Shown here: positions 46,593 through 55,600 of the stretch, piece by piece
Layout of the letters: each line of letters begins with the position of its first letter
How positions within the stretch are numbered: position 1 is the first letter of the stretch
DNA from: Enterobacter sp. RIT418
Lineage (GTDB): Bacteria; Pseudomonadota; Gammaproteobacteria; Enterobacterales; Enterobacteriaceae
Direction of reading: 5' to 3'
NCBI RefSeq assembly: GCF_003057745.1
Contig: NZ_QBJD02000001.1
Coordinates: forward strand, 62,001-126,000
DNA length: 64,000 bases
Made by a program: the position numbers and the translations under genes
The notes under the pieces: generated by a model
What the model was told of the DNA's origin: nothing
What the model saw: only the letters and a program-made list of their open reading frames with translations
Database searches by the model: none

Positions 46593-46606
46593 TTCACTCA
46601 TTGTAA

Positions 46607-46648
46607 TGTTATACCATAACAATATTGCATTTGCCTGTTCGCTGTCAA
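46607..46648 (-). promoter_or_regulatory. Zur box and promoter of the ABC importer operon
   Basis: TGTTATGGTATAACA at 46607-46621 (minus strand) matches the enterobacterial Zur core TGTTATANTATAACA at all but one defined base. Upstream on the same strand is TTGACA at 46643-46648; about 17 bp later AATATT can serve as -10, placing the transcription start within the box. Repression by zinc-loaded Zur is the natural reading. Fur sites have a different pattern (GATAAT repeats). Confidence 0.8.
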
Positions 46649-46780
46649 CGCGTCGCGCGCCTCGCCTGTAGCCATCTTCAGTTTGAACGGACGTATTGAT
46701 AACTTTGAGAAATCCTTCCCGGAAAATTGTTATTAATCTGTCACACTCAGGGGATTATTAAACCGAGTAAGGATCTAGGG

Positions 46781-48022
46781 ATGAGAAAAGCACTACTCGC
46801 TGTTGCAGTGGCAGGTACCCTTTCAATGTCTTTCGGCGCCCAGGCGCAGGACGCGCCGGACGGGTATCAGCTTGAACAGGTATTAATCATGAGCCGCCAC
46901 AACCTGCGCGCGCCGCTCGCCAATAACGGCAGCGTGCTGGAGCAGTCCACGCCGAAGCAGTGGCCGGAATGGGACGTGCCGGGCGGCCAGCTCACCACCA
47001 AGGGCGGCGTGCTTGAGGTCTACATGGGCCACTACATGCGCGAGTGGCTGGCAGAGCAGGGGATGGTGACCACGGGCGAATGTCCACCGGCCAATGCCGT
47101 CTATGCCTACGCCAACAGCCTGCAGCGTACCGTTGCCACCGCGCAGTTCTTTATCACCGGGGCCTTCCCGGGGTGCGACGTTCCTGTTCATCATCAGGAA
47201 AAAATGGGCACCATGGACCCGAACTTCAATCCGGTCATCACCGATAACTCCCCAGCGTTCCGCGAAAAAGCGCTGAAGGCGATGGAGGCGGAGCGCCAGA
47301 AAATGCAGCTTGATGAAAGCTACAGGCTGCTGGAGCAGATGACCAACTACGCGCAATCCCCGTCCTGCAAAGAGAAAAAAGCCTGCTCCCTGACCGACGC
47401 CAAAGATACCTTTAGCGCCGAATATGAAAAAGAGCCGGGCGTCTCCGGGCCGCTTAAGGTGGGGAACTCGCTGGTGGATGCCTTCACGCTGCAGTATTAC
47501 GAAGGCTTCCCGATGGACCAGGTGGCGTGGGGAGAGATCAACACCGACCAGCAGTGGCGCGTGCTGTCGAAGCTGAAAAACGGCTACCAGGATTCGCTCT
47601 TTACCTCTACGGAAGTGGCGCAGAACGTCGCGAAGCCGCTGGTGAAGTACATCGATAACGCGCTGGTGGCGGACCAGGCAAAGGCGGCAAAAATCACGCT
47701 GCTGGTGGGGCATGATTCCAACATCGCGTCCCTGCTGACCGCGCTGGACTTCAAGCCGTATCAGCTGCATGACCAGCAGGAGCGCACGCCGATTGGCGGC
47801 AAAATTGTCTTCCAGCGCTGGCACGATAAGGGCGCCAATCGCGACCTGATGAAGATTGAATACGTTTACCAAAGCTCGGAGCAGCTGCGCAACGCCAGCG
47901 TGCTTTCCCTCAAATCCCCGGCGCAGCGCGTCACGCTTGAGCTGAAGGGATGCCCGATCGATGCGGACGGCTTCTGCCCGATTGATAAGTTTAATACCGT
48001 GATGAACGACGCGGCGAAATAG
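46781..48022 (+). CDS. agp: Agp, periplasmic glucose-1-phosphatase
   Basis: A 413-residue histidine acid phosphatase, the same length as E. coli Agp, with a signal peptide ([20 protein letters not shown], ending AQA). The catalytic motif is [10 protein letters not shown] (RHxxRxP) and the proton donor region is [12 protein letters not shown]. It releases glucose from glucose-1-phosphate in the periplasm. The start at 46781 is chosen over an upstream extension by signal-peptide logic. Confidence 0.95.
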   Translation: MRKALLAVAVAGTLSMSFGAQAQDAPDGYQLEQVLIMSRHNLRAPLANNGSVLEQSTPKQWPEWDVPGGQLTTKGGVLEVYMGHYMREWLAEQGMVTTGECPPANAVYAYANSLQRTVATAQFFITGAFPGCDVPVHHQEKMGTMDPNFNPVITDNSPAFREKALKAMEAERQKMQLDESYRLLEQMTNYAQSPSCKEKKACSLTDAKDTFSAEYEKEPGVSGPLKVGNSLVDAFTLQYYEGFPMDQVAWGEINTDQQWRVLSKLKNGYQDSLFTSTEVAQNVAKPLVKYIDNALVADQAKAAKITLLVGHDSNIASLLTALDFKPYQLHDQQERTPIGGKIVFQRWHDKGANRDLMKIEYVYQSSEQLRNASVLSLKSPAQRVTLELKGCPIDADGFCPIDKFNTVMNDAAK

Positions 48023-48031
48023 CAGGATAAC

Positions 48032-48051
48032 CCCCCCGCCATCGCGGGGGG
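48032..48051. terminator. Hairpin between agp and yccJ
   Basis: A GC-only stem CCCCCGC-CATC-GCGGGGG between convergent genes. It lacks a T-run on either side. Confidence 0.6.
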
Positions 48052-48057
48052 ATTCGA

Positions 48058-48285
48058 TCAGACGTTTTTACGTTCGATGGTTTGCTCGCCCCAGAAGAGC
48101 GAATCTTTGTCCGTTTTCTCAAAGGCGCGAACCAGCACGTCGTCGCTGCCTTCTTCCCAGATTTGCTCCGCCAGCTTTTCGTCATAGTTCGCGACTTCAA
48201 AGATGGCTTCGGCAATTTCCGGAGAGGTGTTGCGTAAACTGGCCCATTCGCCCACGCGATGAGCCTTAGATTCTTGAGTTGGCAT
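48058..48285 (-). CDS. yccJ: YccJ small conserved protein
   Basis: A 75-residue acidic protein matching E. coli YccJ ([32 protein letters not shown]). AGGAGG precedes the start at 48285. It lies 19 bp downstream of wrbA, as in E. coli where the two are co-transcribed and RpoS-dependent. Function unknown. Confidence 0.92.
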   Translation of the reverse strand: MPTQESKAHRVGEWASLRNTSPEIAEAIFEVANYDEKLAEQIWEEGSDDVLVRAFEKTDKDSLFWGEQTIERKNV

Positions 48286-48304
48286 GCATATCCTCCTGTT
48301 GGGG

Positions 48305-49292
<988 letters not shown>

Positions 49293-49463
49293 ATGGCAAA
49301 CCATCGTGGTGGTTCAGGTAATTTCGCAGAAGACCGTGAAAGAGCATCAGAAGCAGGCCGTAAAGGTGGCCAGTCGAGCGGGGGGAATTTCAAAAATGAC
49401 CCTCAGCGCGCGTCAGAAGCTGGCAAAAAAGGGGGTAAAAACAGCCATGGCAGCAGCAAATAG
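49293..49463 (+). CDS. ymdF: YmdF/YciG-family KGG-repeat stress protein
   Basis: A 56-residue protein with two repeats of the family motif: EDRERASEAGRKGGQSSGG and NDPQRASEAGKKGGKNSHG. It is preceded by TGGAGG at good distance. This is the YmdF/YciG/GsiB-like hydrophilic stress protein family; in E. coli ymdF sits next to wrbA and is RpoS-dependent. Position and sequence agree. Confidence 0.93.
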   Translation: MANHRGGSGNFAEDRERASEAGRKGGQSSGGNFKNDPQRASEAGKKGGKNSHGSSK

Positions 49464-49516
49464 CTGAGGCCGGGTTGTTTAAAACGATTTTAACCTGAAG
49501 GTTGAAGTCATCCCTG

Positions 49517-49543
49517 CCGCCGGATAAGTCCGGCGGTTTTTTT
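49517..49543 (+). terminator. Terminator after ymdF
   Basis: A stem CCGCCGG-ATAAGT-CCGGCGG followed by seven T. Confidence 0.92.
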
Positions 49544-49613
49544 ATTTGTGCAACATTGAACTGTAACCAAAGGCATCGCACACTACGCCATTAGTCCTTA
49601 TTTCTGGTGTCCC

Positions 49614-50519
49614 ATGTTGTCGTCTCGCTTCACCTTTTCCGTAAAACCTCAGGAAGCCATCCTCATTCTGATCACCATGTTCTGGGGCGGAACCTTCCTT
49701 GCCGTCCAGTACGCGGTCACGATGAGCGACCCGTTCTTTTTTGTCGGGCTGCGCTTTGCTACCGCGGCGATTGCCGTGGCGCTGATCTCACTTAAAACCC
49801 TGCGCGGGTTAACCCTTAAAGAGCTTCAGGCCGGCGTGGTTATTGGGATTGCCATCGCCATGGGCTACAGCCTGCAAACCTGGGGGCTACAGACCATCTC
49901 CAGCAGTAAATCTGCCTTTATCACCGCCATGTATGTCCCGCTGGTGCCGCTCCTGCAGTGGCTGTGCCTGGGCAGAATGCCGGGGCTAATGTCCTGCATC
50001 GGCATCGTGCTGGCGTTTATCGGCCTGATTCTGCTGGCCGGGCCGGGCGATAACCTGCTGGCGATGGGGCCGGGCGAGATGATTACCCTCGTGGGCGCGG
50101 TGGCCATCGCCGCGGAAATTATCCTGATCGGCGCCTGGGCGGGGAAGGTTGACGTCAAGCGGGTCACCGTCGTCCAGCTGGCGACCGCCTCGCTGGTGGC
50201 GTTCGCCGCGATGGTCCCGGCAGGGGAGTCAGTTCCGCCGATGTCCACCGGGCTGGTGGTGGTCGCACTGGGCTTGGGAATTTTTAGCGCCATTATTCAG
50301 GTGACGATGAACTGGGCGCAGCGCAGCGTCTCCCCGACGCGTGCGACGGTCATCTACACCGGAGAACCCGTGTGGGCGGGCATTTTTGGCCGTCTCGCCG
50401 GGGAGCGCCTGCCGCTGCTGGCCCTGCTGGGCGCGGCGTTTATCGTGGCGGGCGTGCTGGTGAGCGAGCTGAAGCTCAGAAAGAAGAAGCGGGACGTGGC
50501 CAACCTGACGGCAGAGTGA
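49614..50519 (+). CDS. EamA/DMT-family transporter
   Basis: A 301-residue protein with ten hydrophobic segments and two EamA repeats (MFWGGTFLAVQYAV near 20; the second repeat begins near 150). A typical drug/metabolite exporter; substrate unknown. It occupies part of the place where E. coli has the rut operon. Confidence 0.88.
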   Translation: MLSSRFTFSVKPQEAILILITMFWGGTFLAVQYAVTMSDPFFFVGLRFATAAIAVALISLKTLRGLTLKELQAGVVIGIAIAMGYSLQTWGLQTISSSKSAFITAMYVPLVPLLQWLCLGRMPGLMSCIGIVLAFIGLILLAGPGDNLLAMGPGEMITLVGAVAIAAEIILIGAWAGKVDVKRVTVVQLATASLVAFAAMVPAGESVPPMSTGLVVVALGLGIFSAIIQVTMNWAQRSVSPTRATVIYTGEPVWAGIFGRLAGERLPLLALLGAAFIVAGVLVSELKLRKKKRDVANLTAE

Positions 50520-50553
50520 GGTTGTTATTGATAAAGTCGTCCGGGCGCCTTAC

Positions 50554-50582
50554 ATTATGTACGGATAAATGCCGTACATAAT
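50554..50582. promoter_or_regulatory. Inverted repeat operator of the TacA-TacT unit
   Basis: A perfect 10-bp inverted repeat ATTATGTACG...CGTACATAAT with a 9-bp spacer, ending 10 bp before the antitoxin start codon. Ribbon-helix-helix antitoxins autoregulate at such sites; the position strongly suggests this. Confidence 0.8.
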
Positions 50583-50592
50583 GAGGTAAACC

Positions 50593-50862
50593 ATGCCGGC
50601 ACTGAAAAAACAGCGTATCGATCTCCGCCTGACCGACGAAGATAAAAATATGATTGAAGAAGCCGCCGCAATGACGAACCAAACCGTCACCCAGTTTATG
50701 GTGAACAGCGCGTCGGAACGGGCGGCGCAGGTCATTGAACAGCATCGCCGTTTGATTCTCAACGACGCTTCTTGGAATGCGGTAATGGAGGCTATCAGCA
50801 ACCCGCCAGAGCCAAATGAAAGGCTAAAACGCGCCGCCAGGCATCTTCTAAACGGGGAGTAA
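50593..50862 (+). CDS. TacA-type (DUF1778) antitoxin
   Basis: An 89-residue protein with an N-terminal ribbon-helix-helix (KKQRIDLRLTDEDKNMIEEAA) and a C-terminal toxin-binding tail (NDASWNAVMEAISNPPEPNERL). It matches the DUF1778 antitoxins paired with GNAT toxins. Followed after 3 bp by the toxin gene. Confidence 0.93.
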   Translation: MPALKKQRIDLRLTDEDKNMIEEAAAMTNQTVTQFMVNSASERAAQVIEQHRRLILNDASWNAVMEAISNPPEPNERLKRAARHLLNGE

Positions 50863-50865
50863 GGC

Positions 50866-51393
50866 GTGGCCGATTTAACGATAGAACTGTTTTCAGAGGG
50901 AAAAGATTACGGTTTTGCCGGTTTTGACTGCGGTGAACCTTCGCTCAACGCGTTTCTCACCGAGCATCTGGAGCGCCAGCATGCGAATCGTATCTTAAGA
51001 GGCTACCTCCTCCTCGAGCGGGGCGATTGTCCCAGAGTGCTCGGATATTACACCCTGTCCGGCAGTTGCTTTGAAAAAGCGCTTCTGCCGTCGAAGACCC
51101 AGCAGCGCAAAGTTCCCTATTTTAACGTGCCCAGCGTCACGCTGGGGCGGCTCGCGATTCATCGGGAGCTGCAGGGGGAAGCGTGGGGAACCCTGCTGGT
51201 CACACACGCAATGAAGACCGTCTACCGGGCCTCTCAGGCCGTCGGCGTGCATGGCCTGTTTGTCGATGCGCTTAGCGAAGGGGCCAAAACCTTTTACATG
51301 AAGCTCGGGTTTGTTCCGCTGACGGGCGAAAACAGCCGTTCGCTTTTTTATCCCACCAAATCCATTGAGCGCCTGTTTAGCGACGCGCTTTGA
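50866..51393 (+). CDS. TacT-type GNAT toxin
   Basis: A 175-residue GNAT acetyltransferase starting at a GTG. The family features are FDCGEPSLNAFLTEHLERQH, the acetyl-CoA region VTLGRLAIHRELQGEAWGTLLV and the catalytic tyrosine in KTFYMKLGFVPL. TacT-type toxins acetylate aminoacyl-tRNA and stop translation. The acetyl-CoA loop here reads QGEAWGT where many have QGKGLG, a mild departure. Confidence 0.92.
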   Translation: MADLTIELFSEGKDYGFAGFDCGEPSLNAFLTEHLERQHANRILRGYLLLERGDCPRVLGYYTLSGSCFEKALLPSKTQQRKVPYFNVPSVTLGRLAIHRELQGEAWGTLLVTHAMKTVYRASQAVGVHGLFVDALSEGAKTFYMKLGFVPLTGENSRSLFYPTKSIERLFSDAL

Positions 51394-51428
51394 ATGAAAA
51401 GATGTCCATGCCAAAACGGAGAGCGGGA

Positions 51429-52082
51429 ATGACGCAAAGCGAAGTGAAAATACAGGGAAAACGCTCTAAGGCCGTTAGCGCGAAAAAGCAGGCCATTCTC
51501 GGCGCGGCGCTGGAAACCTTCTCGCAGTTTGGCATCCACGGCACGCGGCTCGAACAGGTCGCGGAGTGCGCCGGGGTGTCGAAAACTAACCTGCTTTATT
51601 ATTACCCCTCCAAAGAGGCGCTCTACGTCGCCGTGATGCAGCAGATCCTCGATATCTGGCTCGCGCCGCTGAAGGCCTTCCGCGCAGAGCTGGCCCCGCT
51701 GGTGGCGATTAAAGAGTACATTCGCCTGAAGCTGGAGGTGTCGCGCGATTATCCGCAGGCATCACGGTTGTTTTGCCTTGAGATGCTGCAGGGCGCGCCG
51801 CTGCTGCAGGCGGAACTAACCGGGGATTTAAAACAGCTGGTGGACGATAAGTCGGCCATTATTGCCGGGTGGGTCGCCAGCGGCCAGCTGGCCCAGGTCG
51901 AACCGCACCACCTGATCTTTATGATCTGGGCCGCAACCCAGCACTACGCTGACTTTGCGGCCCAGGTAGAGGCGGTGACCGGAAAAACGCTTCAGGACGA
52001 AGCATTTTTCCACAGCACGCTCGAAAACGTGCAGCGGATGATTATCGAAGGGATCCGCGTGCGCGAGTTCCCCTCACCCTAA
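51429..52082 (+). CDS. rutR: RutR, TetR-family pyrimidine-responsive regulator
   Basis: A 217-residue TetR regulator matching E. coli RutR: SKTNLLYYYPSKEALYVAV in the DNA-binding domain and LEVSRDYPQASRLFCLEML, HLIFMIWAATQHYADFA in the ligand domain. RutR binds uracil and thymine and controls the rut operon and other pyrimidine genes. No rutABCDEFG is present here. It starts 35 bp after tacT, so they may be co-transcribed. Its last three residues (PSP) and stop codon come from the adjacent repeat. Confidence 0.93.
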   Translation: MTQSEVKIQGKRSKAVSAKKQAILGAALETFSQFGIHGTRLEQVAECAGVSKTNLLYYYPSKEALYVAVMQQILDIWLAPLKAFRAELAPLVAIKEYIRLKLEVSRDYPQASRLFCLEMLQGAPLLQAELTGDLKQLVDDKSAIIAGWVASGQLAQVEPHHLIFMIWAATQHYADFAAQVEAVTGKTLQDEAFFHSTLENVQRMIIEGIRVREFPSP

Positions 52083-52256
52083 CCCTCTCCCCAAAGGGGA
52101 GAGGGGATTGTTCTGTGCGGTCTTTTCTCGCTCGCCCCTATGGGAAAGGGGACTGTTTTGTGCGGTCTTTTCTCGCTCGCCCCTATGGGAGAGGGGACTG
52201 TTCTGCGCGGTTTTTCTCCCTCGCCCCTATGGGGAGAGGGCCGGGGTGAGGGGACA
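52071..52256. repeat. Composite palindromic element with three 45-bp tandem units
   Basis: The outer ends are inverted: CCCTCACCCTAACCCTCTCC at 52071-52090 and GGAGAGGGCCGGGGTGAGGGG at the right. Inside are three direct 45-bp units (52103-52147, 52148-52192, 52193-52237), each starting GGGGAYTGTTYTGYGCGG and ending CGCCCCTATGGGRAR-like. Units 1 and 2 differ at only a few bases; unit 3 differs more. The end sequence recurs at 58581-58614. Confidence 0.85.
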
Positions 52257-52628
52257 GCTTAGGTCGCCCTCTTCACACTGCATCAGCGAGGCGAGAAACG
52301 CTTCGCGCTCGACGGTTTTTTCCGCCAGGCACTGGTTCATAATCATTGGCTGAACGCTTCCCCCTTCCGTACCCGAACCGATAAACGCGCAGTCCGCATC
52401 CCGCAGGGTAATCCACGCCTGCTGCGCTTTTTTCAGCAGATCGCGCTGGGGGGCTGCCGCACGCGCAATGGCGGCCTGATACGTCTGGTTGAGCTTTTTA
52501 TCGGCAGCCTGATATTGCTGCGCGCTACAGGTGTTCAGTTCAAGCTGGGTGGTGGCTTTGTCACACTCGTTGGCCAGCGCGCTGGCGCTCAGCAGCATTG
52601 CGGTACCGGCGATAATAAATCGTTTCAT
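52227..52628 (-). CDS. LprI/DUF1311-family secreted protein
   Basis: A 133-residue protein with signal peptide (MKRFIIAGTAMLLSASALA) and the DUF1311 pattern: ECDKATTQLELNTCSAQQYQAADKKLN and QAWITLRDADCAF, with conserved cysteines. Related proteins include LprI, a lysozyme inhibitor; that function is not shown here. The C terminus CPLTPALSP is coded by the neighbouring repeat, which also gives the stop codon. Confidence 0.82.
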   Translation of the reverse strand: MKRFIIAGTAMLLSASALANECDKATTQLELNTCSAQQYQAADKKLNQTYQAAIARAAAPQRDLLKKAQQAWITLRDADCAFIGSGTEGGSVQPMIMNQCLAEKTVEREAFLASLMQCEEGDLSCPLTPALSP

Positions 52629-52679
52629 ACACTCCCCAATAAAATAAGGCTCCGTTTCCGGAGCCTTATTAGCACAGCG

Positions 52680-55600
52680 TTAGCCGATTGTCATCAGGCT
52701 GGCGTTCCCGCCCGCCGCCGCGGTGTTGACGCTGAGGGAGCGCTCGACGTACAGGCGCTCCAGCAGCAGGTTGGTCTCGCCGCGGGCGAAGCCCTGCACC
52801 GACACGATCGCGCCGCTGCGGGCCGCAACCTGTTCGCACAGCTCGCGAAGCTGGTCGGAGTCCCCGTGGTAGATCACGGCTTCAAACGGCTGGGCAAGCA
52901 GCACGTCCGGTTTCGCAAAGTGAATGCGGGCAGAGACGGCTTTCGGCAGCTGTTTTGCCAGGTCGCGATGCAGCGCGTCTTCCTGCCACAGCACTTCGCA
53001 CCCGGTCGCCATTGCCGCGGCCAGCTGAACCAGCGCGTCCTGCTCGTTATCCGCCACGCACAATACGCGCTCGCGCGGCATCAGCGTCCAGGTGTTACGC
53101 TCGCCGGTAGGCCCCGGCAGCAGGCGCTGCGTGCCGGCCTGCGCCAGCTCGCCGTACTGCCGCGCCGCGTCGCGCAGTTCAGGGCGGTTCTCCGCCCAGC
53201 CGATCAGCGCTTCAAGCGGCTGCGTCAGCACGGCTTTCACCTGGGCGTCCACCGGGTATTCCGCGTCCTGGCGCGCCAGCGTCACGCCCAGCGCATTTTC
53301 CGGACGGTTAGCCAGCAGGCGGTACAGGTACAGCGGACCGCCCGCTTTCGGACCGGTGCCGGACAGGCCTTCGCCGCCGAACGGCTGCACGCCGACGACC
53401 GCGCCGACCATGTTGCGGTTCACGTACAGGTTGCCGACCTTGGCGCTGCCGGTCACCTGGGCGATGGTTTCGTCGATGCGGGTATGCACGCCGAGCGTCA
53501 GGCCATAGCCGGAAGCGTTAATCTGATCGATCAGCTCGCTGAGGTTGTTACGGTTGTAGCGCACCACGTGGAGCACCGGGCCGAAGACCTCCTTTTTCAG
53601 CTCGTCGAAGCTCGCCAGCTCAATCAGCGTCGGCGGCACGAAGGTGCCGGTCTGCCACTCGCGGGCGTCTTCGCTATTCTGGCGCACCGCCTGGTAGACC
53701 GGACGGCCCTTGGCGCGCATCGCCTGAATGTGGTTGTCGATATTGGCTTTGGCTTCCGCGTCGATCACCGGCCCGATGTCGGTGGTGAGGCGGCCCGGGT
53801 TGCCCATCCGGCATTCGCCCATCGCGCCGCGCAGCATTTTCAGCGTGTGGTCGGCCACGTCGTCCTGCAGGCAGAGCACGCGCAGCGCGGAGCAGCGCTG
53901 GCCCGCGCTGTCGAACGCCGAGGCCAGCACGTCCACCACCACCTGCTCGGTGAGCGCGGAGGAGTCGACGATCATCGCGTTCATGCCGCCGGTTTCCGCG
54001 ATGAGCGGGGTAGGACGACCCTGCGCATCCAGACGGGTAGCAATGTTGCGCTGCAGCAGAGAGGCAACTTCGGTCGAGCCGGTAAACATTACGCCGCGTA
54101 CGCGGTTATCGGAGGTCAGCTTCGCGCCGACCGTTTCACCGCGTCCCGGCAGCAGCTGGACAACGCCCGCAGGCACGCCGGCTTCAAGAAGAATGTTGAT
54201 CCCCTGGGCGGCGATCAGCGGCGTTTGTTCAGCCGGTTTCGCCAGCACGCTGTTGCCTGCGGCAAGGGCGGCGGCAATCTGGCCGGAGAAGATCGCCAGC
54301 GGGAAGTTCCACGGGCTGATACACACCACCGGGCCCAGCGGACGGTGGGTTTCGTTGTCGAAATCATCGCGCACCTGTCCCGCGTAGTAGTGCAGGAAAT
54401 CCACCGCTTCGCGCACTTCGGCGATGGCGTTGCTGAAGGTTTTACCCGCTTCGCGCACCAGAATGCCGATAAGCTGCTGCATCTGATCTTCCATCAGCAC
54501 CGCGGCGCGCTCCAGAATGGCGGCGCGCTCCTGCGGCGGGGTGGCGAACCAGATAGGCGCGTTGTTCACCGCGCTGTCCAGCGCCTGGTCCACTTCCGCT
54601 TCGGTGGCTTCACGCACGTAGCCGACGATGTCCTTTGGCTCCGCCGGGTTGATCACCGGCTGCATGTCGCCGTCGGCGGCGGGCTGCTCAAGGATCGGTT
54701 TCGCCTGCCATTTCTGCAGTGCGCTGTTGAGCAGGGCAGAGGAGAGAGAGGCCAGGCGATGCTCGTTGGACAGGTCGAGGCCCGCCGAGTTGACGCGGCC
54801 TTCACCGTATAGCTCGCGCGGCAGGGCAATCTTCGGATGCGGCAGGCCGATCTGGCCTTCCTGCGCCGCCATTTTCTCGACGGCCTGCACCGGGTCGGCC
54901 ACCAGCTCGTCGAGCGGCAGGGTGGTATCGGCGATGCGGTTAACGAAAGAGGTGTTCGCGCCGTTTTCCAGCAGGCGGCGCACCAGGTACGCCAGCAGCG
55001 TTTCGTGGGTGCCCACCGGCGCATAGATACGGCACGGGCGGTTCAGCTTGCCGTCCGCGATTTTCCCCGTGACCTGCTCGTACAGCGGTTCGCCCATGCC
55101 GTGCAGGCACTGGAACTCGTACTGGCCCGGATAGTAGTTCTGCCCCGCCAGGGTGTAGATCGCCGCCAGGGTATGGGCGTTGTGGGTGGCGAACTGCGGA
55201 TAAATCAGGTTCGGCACGCCGAGCAGCTTTTTCGCACAGGCGAGGTAAGAGACGTCGGTGTAGACCTTGCGGGTATAGACCGGATAGCCCTCCAGCCCTT
55301 CCATCTGGGCGCGCTTGATCTCGCTGTCCCAGTAGGCGCCCTTCACCAGGCGGATCATCAGGCGACGGCGGCTGCGGCTTGCCAGATCAATCAGGTAATC
55401 AATGACGAACGGACAGCGCTTCTGGTAGGCCTGGATGACGAAGCCAATCCCGTTCCAGCCCGCCAGCTCCGGCTCGAAGCACAGCTTTTCCAGCAGATCG
55501 AGGGAAATTTCCAGGCGGTCGGCCTCTTCGGCATCGATGTTAATGCCGATGTCGTACTGGCGCGCCAGCAGGGTCAGGGACTTCAGGCGCGGGTACAGTT

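Noticed and set aside
23037-46780. Hydrogenase-1, app, gfc or tor genes expected after serT by comparison with E. coli
   Set aside because: None is present; this interval holds the puu locus, mgtE, the catabolic cluster and the ABC importer instead.
52108-52353. An 81-codon ORF with repeated SRSPLWERGLFCAVF
   Set aside because: It arises from the 45-bp tandem repeat, whose length is a multiple of three. No ribosome-binding site; it runs antisense into the DUF1311 gene.
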